Below are positions 42,617 through 53,400 of a DNA stretch of 64,000 nucleotides, in pieces. Under the pieces are notes generated by a model, which searched no databases, was not told where the DNA came from, and saw only the letters and a program-made list of their open reading frames with translations. The position numbers and the translations under genes are program-made. The first letter of the stretch is position 1, and every line of letters starts with the position of its first letter. Source of the stretch: an uncultured Bacteroidota bacterium (GTDB lineage Bacteria > Bacteroidota > Bacteroidia > Chitinophagales > Chitinophagaceae); the NCBI GenBank assembly GCA_903905065.1, contig CAIVEW010000025.1, positions 1-64,000 of the forward strand, given 5' to 3'.

Positions 42617-42675
42617 CTTGCTGTTACGGAGCATCCGCGCTAAAAACAATCAACTAATTTCTTAAAATAATCTGC

Positions 42676-43986
42676 ATGCTTGACCTTAAGCTTGCCAAAA
42701 ATATATGCACGCTTTGTTGCATCTGTTTTTTGCAATCCAACATAATATTTGCTCAGGAACATCAACCGCTGCCACCCACAGATACACTACGTGTGGACCT
42801 GAGGCAGACCGAAAAAATGTTCCTGGAAAACAACCTGCAACTGCTGGCTCAGAAATACAGCATTGATAGTGCCCGCGCAACGATAATTACAGCAAAACTG
42901 TTTGATAATCCTCAATTTGGGGTGAGTAGCGGCCTGTATAATCCAACTACCAGCAAGTTCTTTGATTACAGCAACGGAAATGGGGAAGTTGCGATGCAGT
43001 TAAGCCAGTTAATAAAAACTGCCGGCAAGCGGAATAAAAATATTCAGTTGGCCAAAACCGGTGTCGCGTTAACGGAATACCAGTTCGCCGATCTCTTGCG
43101 AACATTGGAATATACCCTGCGCAATGATTTCTTCAACATTTATTATTTAAGGGAGACACAAAAAGTGTATGACGTTGAGATCGGTTCTTTACAGACTACA
43201 AACAGAGCCTATGCGGAACAATTGCAGAAGGGGAATGTGTCTGAATTGGACCTGATACGGATACAGTCGCAGCAATATACATTGCAGGCGGAACTAGCTA
43301 CGCTGCAAAATAACATAGACGATGTAGAGAGCGAATTAAAACTGCTGCTTCGGGCGAAGGCAACCATTTATATAGTGCCTCAATACGAGGGTGCCGGCGA
43401 TAACCAACAAGTGTTAACAGAAGTACCTCTTCAATCTTTGGTGGATAGCGCTTATCAAAACAGGGCGGACCTGAAAATGGCAAAAACGGCGGTTACTTTC
43501 AATCAGCAAAACCTGGCTTTGCAGAAGGCATTGGCGGTACCGGACATAAACATAGACCTGGGTTATGACCGCCTGGGTAGCTATGTAAATAACTACAACA
43601 GCATAGGCATTGATTTCCCCCTGCCTTTTTTCAACCGTAACCAGGGTAATATCAAACAGGCAAAAATAGGTGTTCAATCTAGCCAGGTGCAATTGGAGAG
43701 TACCCAGGATGCAGTGGAAAGCCAGATCGCCAACTCTTACCTGGGAGCGGTGCGCGCAGAGCGGTTACTTAACTCATTTGACCCTAGGTTTGCTGGGAAT
43801 ATCAGTCACCTGATAGGTGAAGTGACGAAAAACTTCCAGTCGCATAATATTAGCCTGCTGGAATTCACGGATTTTTACGACACATACAAGCAAAATGTTG
43901 TTCAGCTTAATAACCTTCGTTATAACCGGGTGAGCCAGCTCGAGCAACTCAATTTCACCACCGGAACAAGAATATTCAACAAATAA
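42676..43986 (+). CDS. czcC: Outer-membrane channel of a metal RND pump (CzcC-like, TolC family)
   Basis: A signal peptide (CTLCCICFLQSNIIFAQ) leads a 410-residue OEP-type barrel/coil protein. Motifs such as LRQTEKMFLENNLQLLAQKYSID (first repeat start), SELDLIRIQSQQYTLQAEL and IDFPLPFFNRNQGNIKQAKI match the CzcC/CusC branch of the TolC family. It precedes czcB by 10 bp and czcA1 by about 1.1 kb. Confidence 0.9.
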   Translation: MLDLKLAKNICTLCCICFLQSNIIFAQEHQPLPPTDTLRVDLRQTEKMFLENNLQLLAQKYSIDSARATIITAKLFDNPQFGVSSGLYNPTTSKFFDYSNGNGEVAMQLSQLIKTAGKRNKNIQLAKTGVALTEYQFADLLRTLEYTLRNDFFNIYYLRETQKVYDVEIGSLQTTNRAYAEQLQKGNVSELDLIRIQSQQYTLQAELATLQNNIDDVESELKLLLRAKATIYIVPQYEGAGDNQQVLTEVPLQSLVDSAYQNRADLKMAKTAVTFNQQNLALQKALAVPDINIDLGYDRLGSYVNNYNSIGIDFPLPFFNRNQGNIKQAKIGVQSSQVQLESTQDAVESQIANSYLGAVRAERLLNSFDPRFAGNISHLIGEVTKNFQSHNISLLEFTDFYDTYKQNVVQLNNLRYNRVSQLEQLNFTTGTRIFNK

Positions 43987-43996
43987 ATCATTAGAC

Positions 43997-45103
43997 ATGT
44001 TTTCTCGTTTTATCAAGTTAAGTGTTTGCAGCCTACTATTCACAGGGGGGCTTGTTTACCTGTCGGCGTGCAAGTCAAAGGAAGCAGGAACAGAAGATAC
44101 CCGCACGGCTTATACCATACCTGACTCACTGTTAAGGACATTGACCATTGATACAGTGAAAATGTCTAAGATCACTAACTCCATTAAGTTCAATGGTGTT
44201 GTTGATTTCAACCCGGATAAGGTGGCGAACATATTTCCATTGATCAGCGGAAATGTGCAAGGGATAAAGGCGCAGCTTGGGGATTACGTGACCGCAGGAG
44301 AAGTACTGGGAACCATTAAAAGTTCGGAGATAGCCAATTACAATGCTGCGCTAACCAATGCGGAGAGCAATGTAAAGCTCACGGCGGCACTGCTTGCAAA
44401 GAGTGAAGAGATGGCAAAAAGCGGCCTCGCCTCGCAGGTGGATGTAACTACCGCCAAAGTAAATTACGACCAGGCGGTTGCATCCAAGTTAGCCGCTGAA
44501 AAGATTCTCAGCATCAACGGAAATAACCCGCATGGCGAATACCTGATAAAATCGCCGATCAATGGGTTTATAGTGCAGAAGAATGTGAACAATGGCATGG
44601 CTATTCGTGCTGATAATGGAGGTAGTCTTTTTACCATTTCCGACCTTAAGGAAGTTTGGGTACAGGCAAATGTATATGAAGCGAGCATAAACAATGTACA
44701 TGAAGGCGACGAAGTAGATGTTGCCACCATTACCTATCCTGATAAGGTCTTCAAAGGGAAAATAGATAAGCTGATGAATGTGCTGGACCCTACCAACAAA
44801 GTAATGAAAATGCGCGTCGAGCTGCCTAATCCGGGTTACCTGCTTAAACCACAGATGTTTGCTACGGTAACAGTGAACAACGATCTTCCTGAAGAAGCGA
44901 TATCCGTTCCGAACAACGCGCTCATATTCGACCACAGCCAGTATTTCGTGATCGTTTATAAAGGCAATAAGAATGCTGAGATAAGGTCAGTTGACATTAT
45001 CAGTTCCAATGGTAAAACAACCTACATAAAAAATGGTGTGAAGCCCGGCGAAATGGTAGTTGGGTCGCAGGCCATTCTTATTTACGGCGCACTAAATAGC
45101 TAG
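43997..45103 (+). CDS. czcB: Metal RND pump periplasmic adaptor (CzcB-like lipoprotein)
   Basis: The lipobox ends at Cys25 (VYLSAC). The adaptor then shows the lipoyl halves (VANIFPLISGNVQGIKAQLGD and LIKSPINGFIVQKNVNNGMAI), an alpha-hairpin near residues 105-160 (AALTNAESNVKLTAALLAKSEE), and the barrel and membrane-proximal domains (WVQANVYEASINNVHEGDEV and YLLKPQMFATV). It is the middle gene of the tripartite pump. The N-terminal domains do not show an obvious His-rich metal-binding extension. Confidence 0.92.
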   Translation: MFSRFIKLSVCSLLFTGGLVYLSACKSKEAGTEDTRTAYTIPDSLLRTLTIDTVKMSKITNSIKFNGVVDFNPDKVANIFPLISGNVQGIKAQLGDYVTAGEVLGTIKSSEIANYNAALTNAESNVKLTAALLAKSEEMAKSGLASQVDVTTAKVNYDQAVASKLAAEKILSINGNNPHGEYLIKSPINGFIVQKNVNNGMAIRADNGGSLFTISDLKEVWVQANVYEASINNVHEGDEVDVATITYPDKVFKGKIDKLMNVLDPTNKVMKMRVELPNPGYLLKPQMFATVTVNNDLPEEAISVPNNALIFDHSQYFVIVYKGNKNAEIRSVDIISSNGKTTYIKNGVKPGEMVVGSQAILIYGALNS

Positions 45104-45130
45104 TCGAATCAGCAGTCTAAAGGATCTATA

Positions 45131-48100
45131 ATGAATAAGGTTATTAAAGGAATTATTGCGTTTTCGCTTAAAAACAGGTATTTCATTTTATTTTGTGCAC
45201 TGATATTGGTAGTGGCCGGTATCATCACGTATAAAAGTATGCCTATCGAGGCTTTTCCTGACGTGACAAATACGGAGATCAGCATTATTACCCAATGGCC
45301 GGGCCGGAGCGCTGAAGAGGTAGAAAAATTCATTACGATACCAGTAGAAATAGCCATGAACCCGGTGCAGCGAAAAGTAAGCCTGCGCAGCACGAGCATC
45401 TTTGGCCTTTCATACGTGAAGCTGATATTTGATGATGACGTAAAAGACCCCGAGGCAAGGCAGCAGGTAATGAACCTCCTTCAAAATGCCACGTTGCCGC
45501 CAAATGTGTTGCCTTCGGTGCAGCCGCCTACCGGCCCTACCGGCGAGATTTTCAGGTACACTCTGGAAAGCGATGTGCGCGATGTGCGTGAACTGAAAAC
45601 CATACAGGACTGGGTTGTGGACCGGCAACTACGCTCTGTGCCGGGAGTGGGGGACGTTACGGCATTCGGCGGCAAAACCAAAACCTATGAAATACAGGTA
45701 GATCCGGGGAAACTGACATCTTTGAACATTACACCGCTGGATGTTTTTACTGCTGTTCAGAAGACCAATATCAACATTGGTGGCGACATCATTGTGCAGA
45801 ACAACCAGGCGTTCGTTGTGCGCGGTATCGGGCTACTGAATGACATCAATGAAATAGCGAATATCGTTATCAATAACACCAATGGCGTTCCTGTCCTGGT
45901 GAAGGATGTGGCGCAAGTGAAGATATCCAATGTGCCGAGGCTGGGGTGGGTTGCCCGTTCAAATGATTTGCCAGACTCTACCGGTAAACGGAAAATTACA
46001 GACGTTAAAGATGTTGTTGAGGCGATAGTCGTTATGCGCAAGGGCGGTAATCCCACTGAAGTAGTCGATGCCGTGAAAGCAAAAGTAGATAAACTGAACA
46101 ATGGCATACTACCGCGTGATGTGCATATCGTTCCGTATTATGACCGCTCTGACCTGACCGAATACGCAACCCATACGGTTACGCACAATCTTGCGGAGGG
46201 CATCATTCTTATTACGCTGCTGGTATCGCTGTTCATGTTCAACTGGCGCACCACTCTTATTGTTTCTCTCATTATCCCCATGTCGTTGCTGTTTGCCTTT
46301 ATATGCCTGCATATGATGGGTATGTCTGCCAATTTGCTGTCACTTGGTGCGGTGGATTTCGGTATCATCATCGATGGCGCGGTGGTTATGGTAGAAGGTT
46401 TGTTTGTGGTACTCGATCATAGAGGGCATGAACTTGGTATGGAGCGGTTTAACAAAATAGCGAAGTATGGGTTGATAAAAACCAATGGTGCACAGCTAGG
46501 CAAGGCGATCTTCTTTGCGAAGCTGATCATTATCACTGGGTTGCTTCCCATATTTGCGTTTCAGAAAGTGGAGGGAAAAATGTTCTCACCGCTTGCCTTT
46601 ACGCTAGGTTTTGCACTGCTTGGTGCACTCATTACTACGCTTACCCTTGTGCCTGTGCTAATCAGCATTCTGCTGAAAAAGAATGTGCGTGAGCGCGATA
46701 ATCCCGTTGTGCATTATCTGACTGCATTTATGCTGGGAGGGTTTAAGAAGGCATACAAGCAAAAGAAGATCGTTATCCCTCTCTCGATACTCATTATGGC
46801 TATTGGCTTGTTCTCCTTCAAATTTTTAGGTTCTGAGTTTTTACCTGAATTAAATGAAGGTTCCATCTGGCTGAGGGTGCAGATGCCTTACAGTATCTCG
46901 TTAGAAAAGTCTGTTGAGGTCTCTACAACAGTCCGCCAAAAGCTGATGACCTTTCCGCAGGTAAAGTATGCGGTATCGCAGACGGGGCGCCCAGATGATG
47001 GTACTGATGTTGCGGGTTTTTACAACAATGAATTTTCGGTAATGCTTTACCCGGAAGATGATTGGAACCCTAAAATGAGTAAGGATGAGCTGATCGCGAA
47101 AATGAATGAAAAGCTTTCGGTTATACCCGGAGCAGAACTTAACTTTTCGCAGCCCATTATGGACAATGTGGAGGAGGCTGTGTCTGGTGTAAAAGGATCT
47201 ATCTGTGTAAAAGTGTATGGGGACTCACTGGGGTATATGGAAGATAAGGTGACCGAAGTATGTAATATACTCAGGGGTGTAAAGGGTATTACTGACCTTG
47301 GCGTGATCCATAACATAGGCCAGCCGGAACTGGATGTGAACCTGGACCAGCAAAAAATGGCGATTTATGGCGTAGCTACGGCAGACGCCAACGCAGTGGT
47401 AGCGATGGCTATTGGTGGGCTCGCCGCTTCCACGCTTTATGAGGGGGCGCGAACATTTGACATCCGTATACGCCTGCCGGAAGAGTTCAGAAAGACGCCT
47501 GAAGATATCGGCAACCTTCTTGTTCCTACACAGAGCGGATCGAAGGTGCCGATCAAGGAACTGGCAACTATCTCCGAAAAAACGGGGCCTTGCCTTATTT
47601 TCAGAGACGATAATGAGCGCTATTCTGCGCTTAAGTTTTCTGTGAGAGACAGGGACATGGGCAGCGCGATTGCTGAAGCGCAAGCGAAAGTGAAAAGTAA
47701 GGTGCAGTTGAAGCGTGGCTACCGGATGGCCTGGCAGGGAGACTTTGAAAACCAGCAACGTGCCACGAAGCGTCTGGCCCAGGTGGTACCTATCAGCCTG
47801 CTGCTGATACTTCTGTTGCTCGTTACCATGTTTGGCAATTTTAAAGATGCCCTTCTGGTTTTCTTAAATGTTCCGTTTGCCATAGTGGGCGGTATTGCCA
47901 CACTGCTTATGACCGGCACTAACTTTAATATTTCTGCCGGCATTGGTTTTATTGCGTTGTTTGGTATCTGTATACAAAACGGGGTCTTGCTCATCATTGT
48001 GTTTAAACAGAACCTTGAAAAGATTAAAGGTGGCCAGGGATCACTATACTCCTCAATAAAGCAGGGAGTCAATGCCAAGATACGGCCGGTGGTAATGACT

Positions 48101-48319
48101 GCGATGATGGCAGCAATAGGTCTTTTACCTGCGGCCATATCCCATGGCATAGGCTCGGAGAGCAGCAGGCCACTGGCCCGCGTGGTTATCGGTGGAATAC
48201 TTTGCGCCATGATCTTTAGCCTTTGGGTGTTCCCGTTGATCTATGCATGGGCATACCGCAAAATAGAGCTGAAACACGAAGACCACATTCCGAACCAGGA
48301 CGTAGCCCAGGATTCGTAG
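45131..48319 (+). CDS. czcA: Heavy-metal RND permease CzcA/CusA-like (copy 1)
   Basis: A 1,062-residue HME-type RND proton antiporter. Signs of the metal branch are the helix-4 motif LGAVDFGIIIDGAVVMVEG (about residues 400-418), the N-terminal PDVTNTEISIITQWPGRSAEEVE, and SQTGRPDDGTDVAGFYNNEF in the porter domain. Twelve helices are expected. The metal (Co/Zn/Cd, Cu/Ag or Ni) cannot be read from the sequence. It is followed by an OmpR regulator and a sensor kinase, and then a near-copy of itself. Its last 171 bp are almost identical to those of the second copy while neighbouring sequence is much more divergent. Confidence 0.95.
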   Translation: MNKVIKGIIAFSLKNRYFILFCALILVVAGIITYKSMPIEAFPDVTNTEISIITQWPGRSAEEVEKFITIPVEIAMNPVQRKVSLRSTSIFGLSYVKLIFDDDVKDPEARQQVMNLLQNATLPPNVLPSVQPPTGPTGEIFRYTLESDVRDVRELKTIQDWVVDRQLRSVPGVGDVTAFGGKTKTYEIQVDPGKLTSLNITPLDVFTAVQKTNINIGGDIIVQNNQAFVVRGIGLLNDINEIANIVINNTNGVPVLVKDVAQVKISNVPRLGWVARSNDLPDSTGKRKITDVKDVVEAIVVMRKGGNPTEVVDAVKAKVDKLNNGILPRDVHIVPYYDRSDLTEYATHTVTHNLAEGIILITLLVSLFMFNWRTTLIVSLIIPMSLLFAFICLHMMGMSANLLSLGAVDFGIIIDGAVVMVEGLFVVLDHRGHELGMERFNKIAKYGLIKTNGAQLGKAIFFAKLIIITGLLPIFAFQKVEGKMFSPLAFTLGFALLGALITTLTLVPVLISILLKKNVRERDNPVVHYLTAFMLGGFKKAYKQKKIVIPLSILIMAIGLFSFKFLGSEFLPELNEGSIWLRVQMPYSISLEKSVEVSTTVRQKLMTFPQVKYAVSQTGRPDDGTDVAGFYNNEFSVMLYPEDDWNPKMSKDELIAKMNEKLSVIPGAELNFSQPIMDNVEEAVSGVKGSICVKVYGDSLGYMEDKVTEVCNILRGVKGITDLGVIHNIGQPELDVNLDQQKMAIYGVATADANAVVAMAIGGLAASTLYEGARTFDIRIRLPEEFRKTPEDIGNLLVPTQSGSKVPIKELATISEKTGPCLIFRDDNERYSALKFSVRDRDMGSAIAEAQAKVKSKVQLKRGYRMAWQGDFENQQRATKRLAQVVPISLLLILLLLVTMFGNFKDALLVFLNVPFAIVGGIATLLMTGTNFNISAGIGFIALFGICIQNGVLLIIVFKQNLEKIKGGQGSLYSSIKQGVNAKIRPVVMTAMMAAIGLLPAAISHGIGSESSRPLARVVIGGILCAMIFSLWVFPLIYAWAYRKIELKHEDHIPNQDVAQDS

Positions 48320-48351
48320 AACATTTTGAAGTTTTTATTGCCCGGATAGAT

Positions 48352-49029
48352 ATGCAATTGCTGCTGATAGAAGATGAGCCGAAAATAGCCGCATTTATTC
48401 AAAAAGGATTAAATGAAAACGGGTACGGCCTGACGATTGCTTACGATGGCAAACTGGGACTGAAAATGGCGTTGCAGGGAGAATATGACCTGATCATCCT
48501 GGATATCATGCTGCCGGCACTAAGCGGTTTGGATATTTGCAAACAAGTACGACTTGGTGGTATAAACACGCCGGTATTAATGCTTACAGCCTTAGGTACA
48601 CTTGATGACAAGGTTCACGGATTGAGGCAGGGCGCCGACGATTACCTGGTAAAGCCATTTCATTTTAAGGAACTCGTTGCCAGAATAGAAGCGCTTACTC
48701 GCCGCAGCCACCAACAGCTTATTTCCAACAGTACGCTACAGGTTGCAGACCTGGTGCTGGACCGCAATAGAAAATTTGCACAGCGGGATGGTAAAGAGAT
48801 CGTATTGACGGCAAGGGAATATGCTTTGCTTGAACTCTTCATGAAGAACACGAACCGTTTGCTTTCCCGCAGTGATATTGCGGAACAGGTGTGGGGCTAT
48901 GAGTTTGATGCCGGCAGCAATGTGATAGACGTTTACATAAATTATCTGAGGAATAAAATTGAAAAAGGGTTTTCTTCCAAGTTGATCCATACGATGGTTG
49001 GAATGGGTTACATAATGAGAGAGCCATAG
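48352..49029 (+). CDS. OmpR/PhoB-type response regulator
   Basis: The 225-residue protein has a receiver domain (LLLIEDEPKIAAFI, then YDLIILDIMLPALSG with the phospho-accepting Asp at about residue 51, and LVKPFHFKELVARI with the conserved Lys) and a winged-helix DNA-binding domain (LTAREYALLELFMKN and VWGYEFDAGSNVIDVYINYLRNKI). The ATG at 48352 is chosen; the frame extends upstream to 48223 inside czcA1. It is the regulator for the metal efflux locus by position, like CzcR/CusR. Confidence 0.95.
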   Translation: MQLLLIEDEPKIAAFIQKGLNENGYGLTIAYDGKLGLKMALQGEYDLIILDIMLPALSGLDICKQVRLGGINTPVLMLTALGTLDDKVHGLRQGADDYLVKPFHFKELVARIEALTRRSHQQLISNSTLQVADLVLDRNRKFAQRDGKEIVLTAREYALLELFMKNTNRLLSRSDIAEQVWGYEFDAGSNVIDVYINYLRNKIEKGFSSKLIHTMVGMGYIMREP

Positions 49030-49031
49030 TC

Positions 49032-50393
49032 ATGCAGATAAGGAATAAATTGTCGCTGTATTTTACGATCACCAGTTCCTTGCTAATGCTGGTGATCATG
49101 GTATTTATTTACTTGCTCTTTTCCAATCTCACAAGAAATAATTTTTATCGCTCATTGCATGAGAGAACCATCGTGGCAGCTCAGCTTTATCTCGAGGCCG
49201 ATGAAATATCTGCATCGTCTTTGCAAAAGATAAAAGAAAAGTTTGTTGTCACGCTGCCACAGGAAATAATAAGGGTATACGACAGCACTGACCAGCAATC
49301 TTTCGCCCGTGATAAGGAAGGTAACTGGGGTAAAAATATTATTGACCAGGTGAGACAAAAAAAATACATGACCTACCGGGAAAATGACCGGCAAGTTGTT
49401 GGTATTTACTATGAAGACAACCAGGGGAATTTTGTGATCCTGGCATCGGCGGTGGATGTTGAAGGTCAAAAACAGAGGAAGAACCTCCTGGAGATAATGG
49501 CTGCATTGTTCGGGATACAGATATTAATACAGTTTGCCGCTGGTCGGTGGTTTGCGCAAAGGGCACTGCTGCCTGTGCAATTGGTAAATGCACAGGTGCA
49601 AAAAATATCCGCTACAGACTTGCATTTGCGGGTTGATACCAATAATGAAAAAGACGAGTTGGGCCTCCTCGCAGCTAATTTTAACAACCTTCTGGATCGA
49701 CTTGAGAAATCGTTTGACCTTCAGAAAATGTTTGTCGCAAATGCTTCCCATGAATTAAAGACGCCGGTGACTAACATGATCGGTGAGATTGAGGTCGCTG
49801 TCAGTTTGGATCGCACAGAAGCGGAATACAAACAAACCCTGCAATCTGTACTAGCAGAAGCGGAACGGTTGCATAGTATAATCAGGAATTTTCTTATGCT
49901 GACAAGCGCCGAAAATAATATTGCCATGCAGGCAATGGAACCTGTGAGGTTTGATGAATTGTTGTGGGAAGTAAGAGAAAATTTTAGCAGGCAGCAGGGC
50001 GCTATTATTGATGTACGACTGGATGAATTGCCGGACGACGAAGGGCGTTTGTATGTTAAAACGAACAAGACACTCCTTATTCATGTTATCGGCAACATTA
50101 TTCAAAATGCGATCAAGTTTTCGACCGGTCAGCCTGTAATTTGCAGCCTGCACTTTACCGAAGATTCCATTTCTATCCGGGTTTCGGATAAGGGAGTTGG
50201 TATAGATGCGGCCAGCCTGCAAAATATTTTCGAACCCTTTTTCCGGAGTGTGGACACCGACCAATTCGAAGGGCATGGTATAGGGCTGTATATTGCTAAA
50301 AAAATAATCGAGCTTTTGGGCGGAGATATTACTGTACGATCCAGCCCTGGCGCCGGCAGTATTTTTAACATAGCATTCTACCAAACCGCCTGA
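49032..50393 (+). CDS. Sensor histidine kinase (CzcS/CusS-like)
   Basis: The 453-residue kinase has a first helix at residues 9-30, a periplasmic sensor domain of about 115 residues, a second helix (about 155-172) and a HAMP region. The HisKA box is NASHELKTPVTNMIGEIEV, and the ATPase motifs NIIQNAIKF (N box), DKGVGID (G1) and GHGIGLYIAKKI (G2) are complete. It starts 2 bp after the response regulator stop. The pair probably senses periplasmic metal and controls both czc clusters. Confidence 0.95.
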   Translation: MQIRNKLSLYFTITSSLLMLVIMVFIYLLFSNLTRNNFYRSLHERTIVAAQLYLEADEISASSLQKIKEKFVVTLPQEIIRVYDSTDQQSFARDKEGNWGKNIIDQVRQKKYMTYRENDRQVVGIYYEDNQGNFVILASAVDVEGQKQRKNLLEIMAALFGIQILIQFAAGRWFAQRALLPVQLVNAQVQKISATDLHLRVDTNNEKDELGLLAANFNNLLDRLEKSFDLQKMFVANASHELKTPVTNMIGEIEVAVSLDRTEAEYKQTLQSVLAEAERLHSIIRNFLMLTSAENNIAMQAMEPVRFDELLWEVRENFSRQQGAIIDVRLDELPDDEGRLYVKTNKTLLIHVIGNIIQNAIKFSTGQPVICSLHFTEDSISIRVSDKGVGIDAASLQNIFEPFFRSVDTDQFEGHGIGLYIAKKIIELLGGDITVRSSPGAGSIFNIAFYQTA

Positions 50394-50495
50394 TTCTAAT
50401 CTCATTTTAATGCCGTTCTAATCGCGTTCAAATACGCCAGGCATTTCTTTGCGCCTATCATTTTACAAGCCTGATAAGCGCTAAAGAAATCAGCA

Positions 50496-53400
50496 ATGAA
50501 TAAACTGCTCAAAAAAGTTATAGGGTTCTCGCTAAAGAACCGGAATTTTATTTTACTCTGTTCCCTGATACTTGTAGTAGCAGGCATCCTTACCTACAAA
50601 AGCATGCCGATTGAGGCGTTCCCGGATGTGACGAATACGGAGATAAGCATCATCACACAGTGGCCGGGCCGCAGTGCCGAAGAAGTGGAAAAGTTTATCA
50701 CCATACCTGTCGAAATTGCCATGAACCCGGTGCAACGTAAAGTAAGCCTGCGGAGCACAAGTATCTTCGGACTGTCTTATGTTAAGTTGATCTTTGACGA
50801 TGATGTGAAAGACCCGGAAGCGCGGCAGCAAGTCATGAACCTGCTTCAAAATGCGGCACTTCCACCCAACGTTCAGCCAGCTGTTCAGCCGCCTACCGGG
50901 CCCACCGGCGAGATATTCCGGTATACGCTGGAAAGCAATGTAAGAGATGTACGGGAGCTAAAGACGATCCAGGATTGGGTGGCGGACCGCCAGCTGCGGT
51001 CGGTGCCGGGTGTTGGTGATGTAACTGCGTTTGGTGGTAAGACAAAGATCTACGAAATACAGGTGGATCCCGGTAAGCTGACGTCGCTCAATATTACTCC
51101 GCTTGATGTATTTACTGCGGTTCAAAAGACGAACATTAATATCGGTGGTGACATCATTGTAAAGAATGACCAGGCATTTGTGGTGCGTGGTATCGGGCTG
51201 CTGAACGACGTGAATGAAATAGCCAACATCGTTATAAATAACACCAATGGTGTACCGGTATTGGTAAAGGATGTGGCGGAAGTAAAAATATCAAATGTAC
51301 CGCGGCTGGGATGGGTGGCCCGCGCTAATGGGCTGACCGACTCATCAGGCAAACGGACTATTACCGACCAGCCAGATGTGGTGGAGGCTATTGTAGTAAT
51401 GCGCAAAGGCGCCAACCCAAGCGAGGTGGTGGCCGCCATTAAGGAGAAGGTAAAAAAACTGAACAATAGTATCCTTCCGGGAGATACGCACATAGTGCCT
51501 TACTACGACCGGTCGGACCTTATTGAATATGCTACGCATACGGTTACGCATAATCTGCTGGAGGGAATAATACTTGTAACCCTGCTTGTCTCCCTGTTTA
51601 TGTTCAACTGGCGTACGACTCTTATCGTATCTATCATCATACCCCTGGCGCTGCTATTTGCTTTTATTTGCCTGCACCTGATGGGGATGTCGGCAAACCT
51701 GCTGTCGCTGGGAGCGGTAGATTTCGGTATCATCATAGATGGTGCTGTAGTAATGGTGGAAGGAATGTTTGTGATACTAGACCACAAGGCCAACGAAGTA
51801 GGCATGTCGCGTTTCAATAAACTGGCCAAGTATGGATTGATAAAGAAGAACGGCGCTCAGCTGGGCAAGGCTATATTTTTTGCGAAGCTCATTATCATTA
51901 CCGGCCTGCTGCCCATTTTTGCATTCGAGAAAGTGGAAGGTAAAATGTTTTCACCCCTGGCGTTTACCCTTGGTTTTGCATTGCTTGGGGCGCTGATCAC
52001 TACGCTTACTTTGGTACCGGTGCTTATCAGCATACTGCTAAAAAAGAATGTACACGAGCGCCACAATCCCTTTGTTCATCATCTTACCGGATTTATGCTC
52101 GGTGGTTTTACCAAGACATATCGAAATAAGAGAATTGTTGTGCCTGTGGCTTTGGTTGTTATGGCGATAGGTTTGTTCTCTTTTAAATTCTTAGGGTCGG
52201 AGTTTTTACCCGAACTGAATGAAGGGTCGATATGGCTGAGGGTGCAGACGCCTTACAGCATTTCGCTGGAAAAATCTGTGGAAGTGTCTACTCAAGTAAG
52301 AAAAATACTGATGGAATTTCCGCAAGTGAAATATGCGGTATCACAAACCGGTCGCCCCGACGATGGCACCGATGTTGCGGGATTTTACAATAATGAGTTT
52401 TCCGTGATGCTCTATCCCGAAAGTGACTGGAAACCGAGAATGAGCAAGGATGAGCTGATAGACCAGATGAGTAAGCGCCTTTCTGTGATTCCAGGTGCAG
52501 ACCTGAACTTTTCGCAGCCCATCATGGACAATGTGGAGGAAGCGGTCTCCGGCGTAAAAGGATCGATCTGCGTGAAGGTGTACGGCGACTCCCTGAAGTA
52601 TATGGAGGACAGGGTAAACGATGTGTATAATATACTTAGGAATGTAAATGGTGTATCAGATCTCGGTGTAATTCATAATATCGGCCAGCCCGAACTGGAT
52701 GTGAACCTGGACCAGCAAAAAATGGCTCTCTATGGCGTGGCTACGGCAGATGCCAATGCAGTGGTAGCGATGGCGATAGGTGGGCAGGCGGCATCGACTC
52801 TCTATGAGGGAGCCAGGACTTTCGATATCCGGATACGGCTGCCGGAGGAATTCAGAAAGACGCCGGATGACATAGGTAATCTTCTGGTGCCTACGCAAAG
52901 CGGTTCAAAAGTGCCGATAAAAGAGCTGGCAACCATCACCCAGAAGACAGGGCCTTGCCTTATATTCAGGGATGACAATGAGAGATATGCCGCGCTTAAA
53001 TTCTCAGTAAGGGATAGAGATATGGGCAGTACAATCGCCGAAGCTCAGAAAAAAGTGAACGAGAAAGTGAAGTTGAAAAGAGGTTATTCCATGGCCTGGC
53101 AGGGAGACTTTGAGAATCAGCAACGGGCTACTAAGCGACTGGCACAAGTGGTGCCCATAAGCTTGCTGCTTATCTTTTTATTGCTATTCACTATGTTTGG
53201 GAACTTCAAAGATGCGTTACTCGTCTTCCTCAACGTTCCCTTTGCTATTGTTGGTGGCATCATCGCTCTTCTGCTAACGGGTACCAACTTCAGTATCTCC
53301 GCAGGAATTGGTTTTATTGCACTGTTTGGTATTTGCATACAGGACGGTGTGCTACTGATCACGGTATTTAAACAGAATCTCGAAAATATAAAAGGAGGAC

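Noticed and set aside
48223-48351. Longer N-terminus of the OmpR regulator starting inside czcA1
   Set aside because: The receiver domain starts at MQLLLIEDEP (48352), and the added residues are only the czcA1 3' end in another frame.
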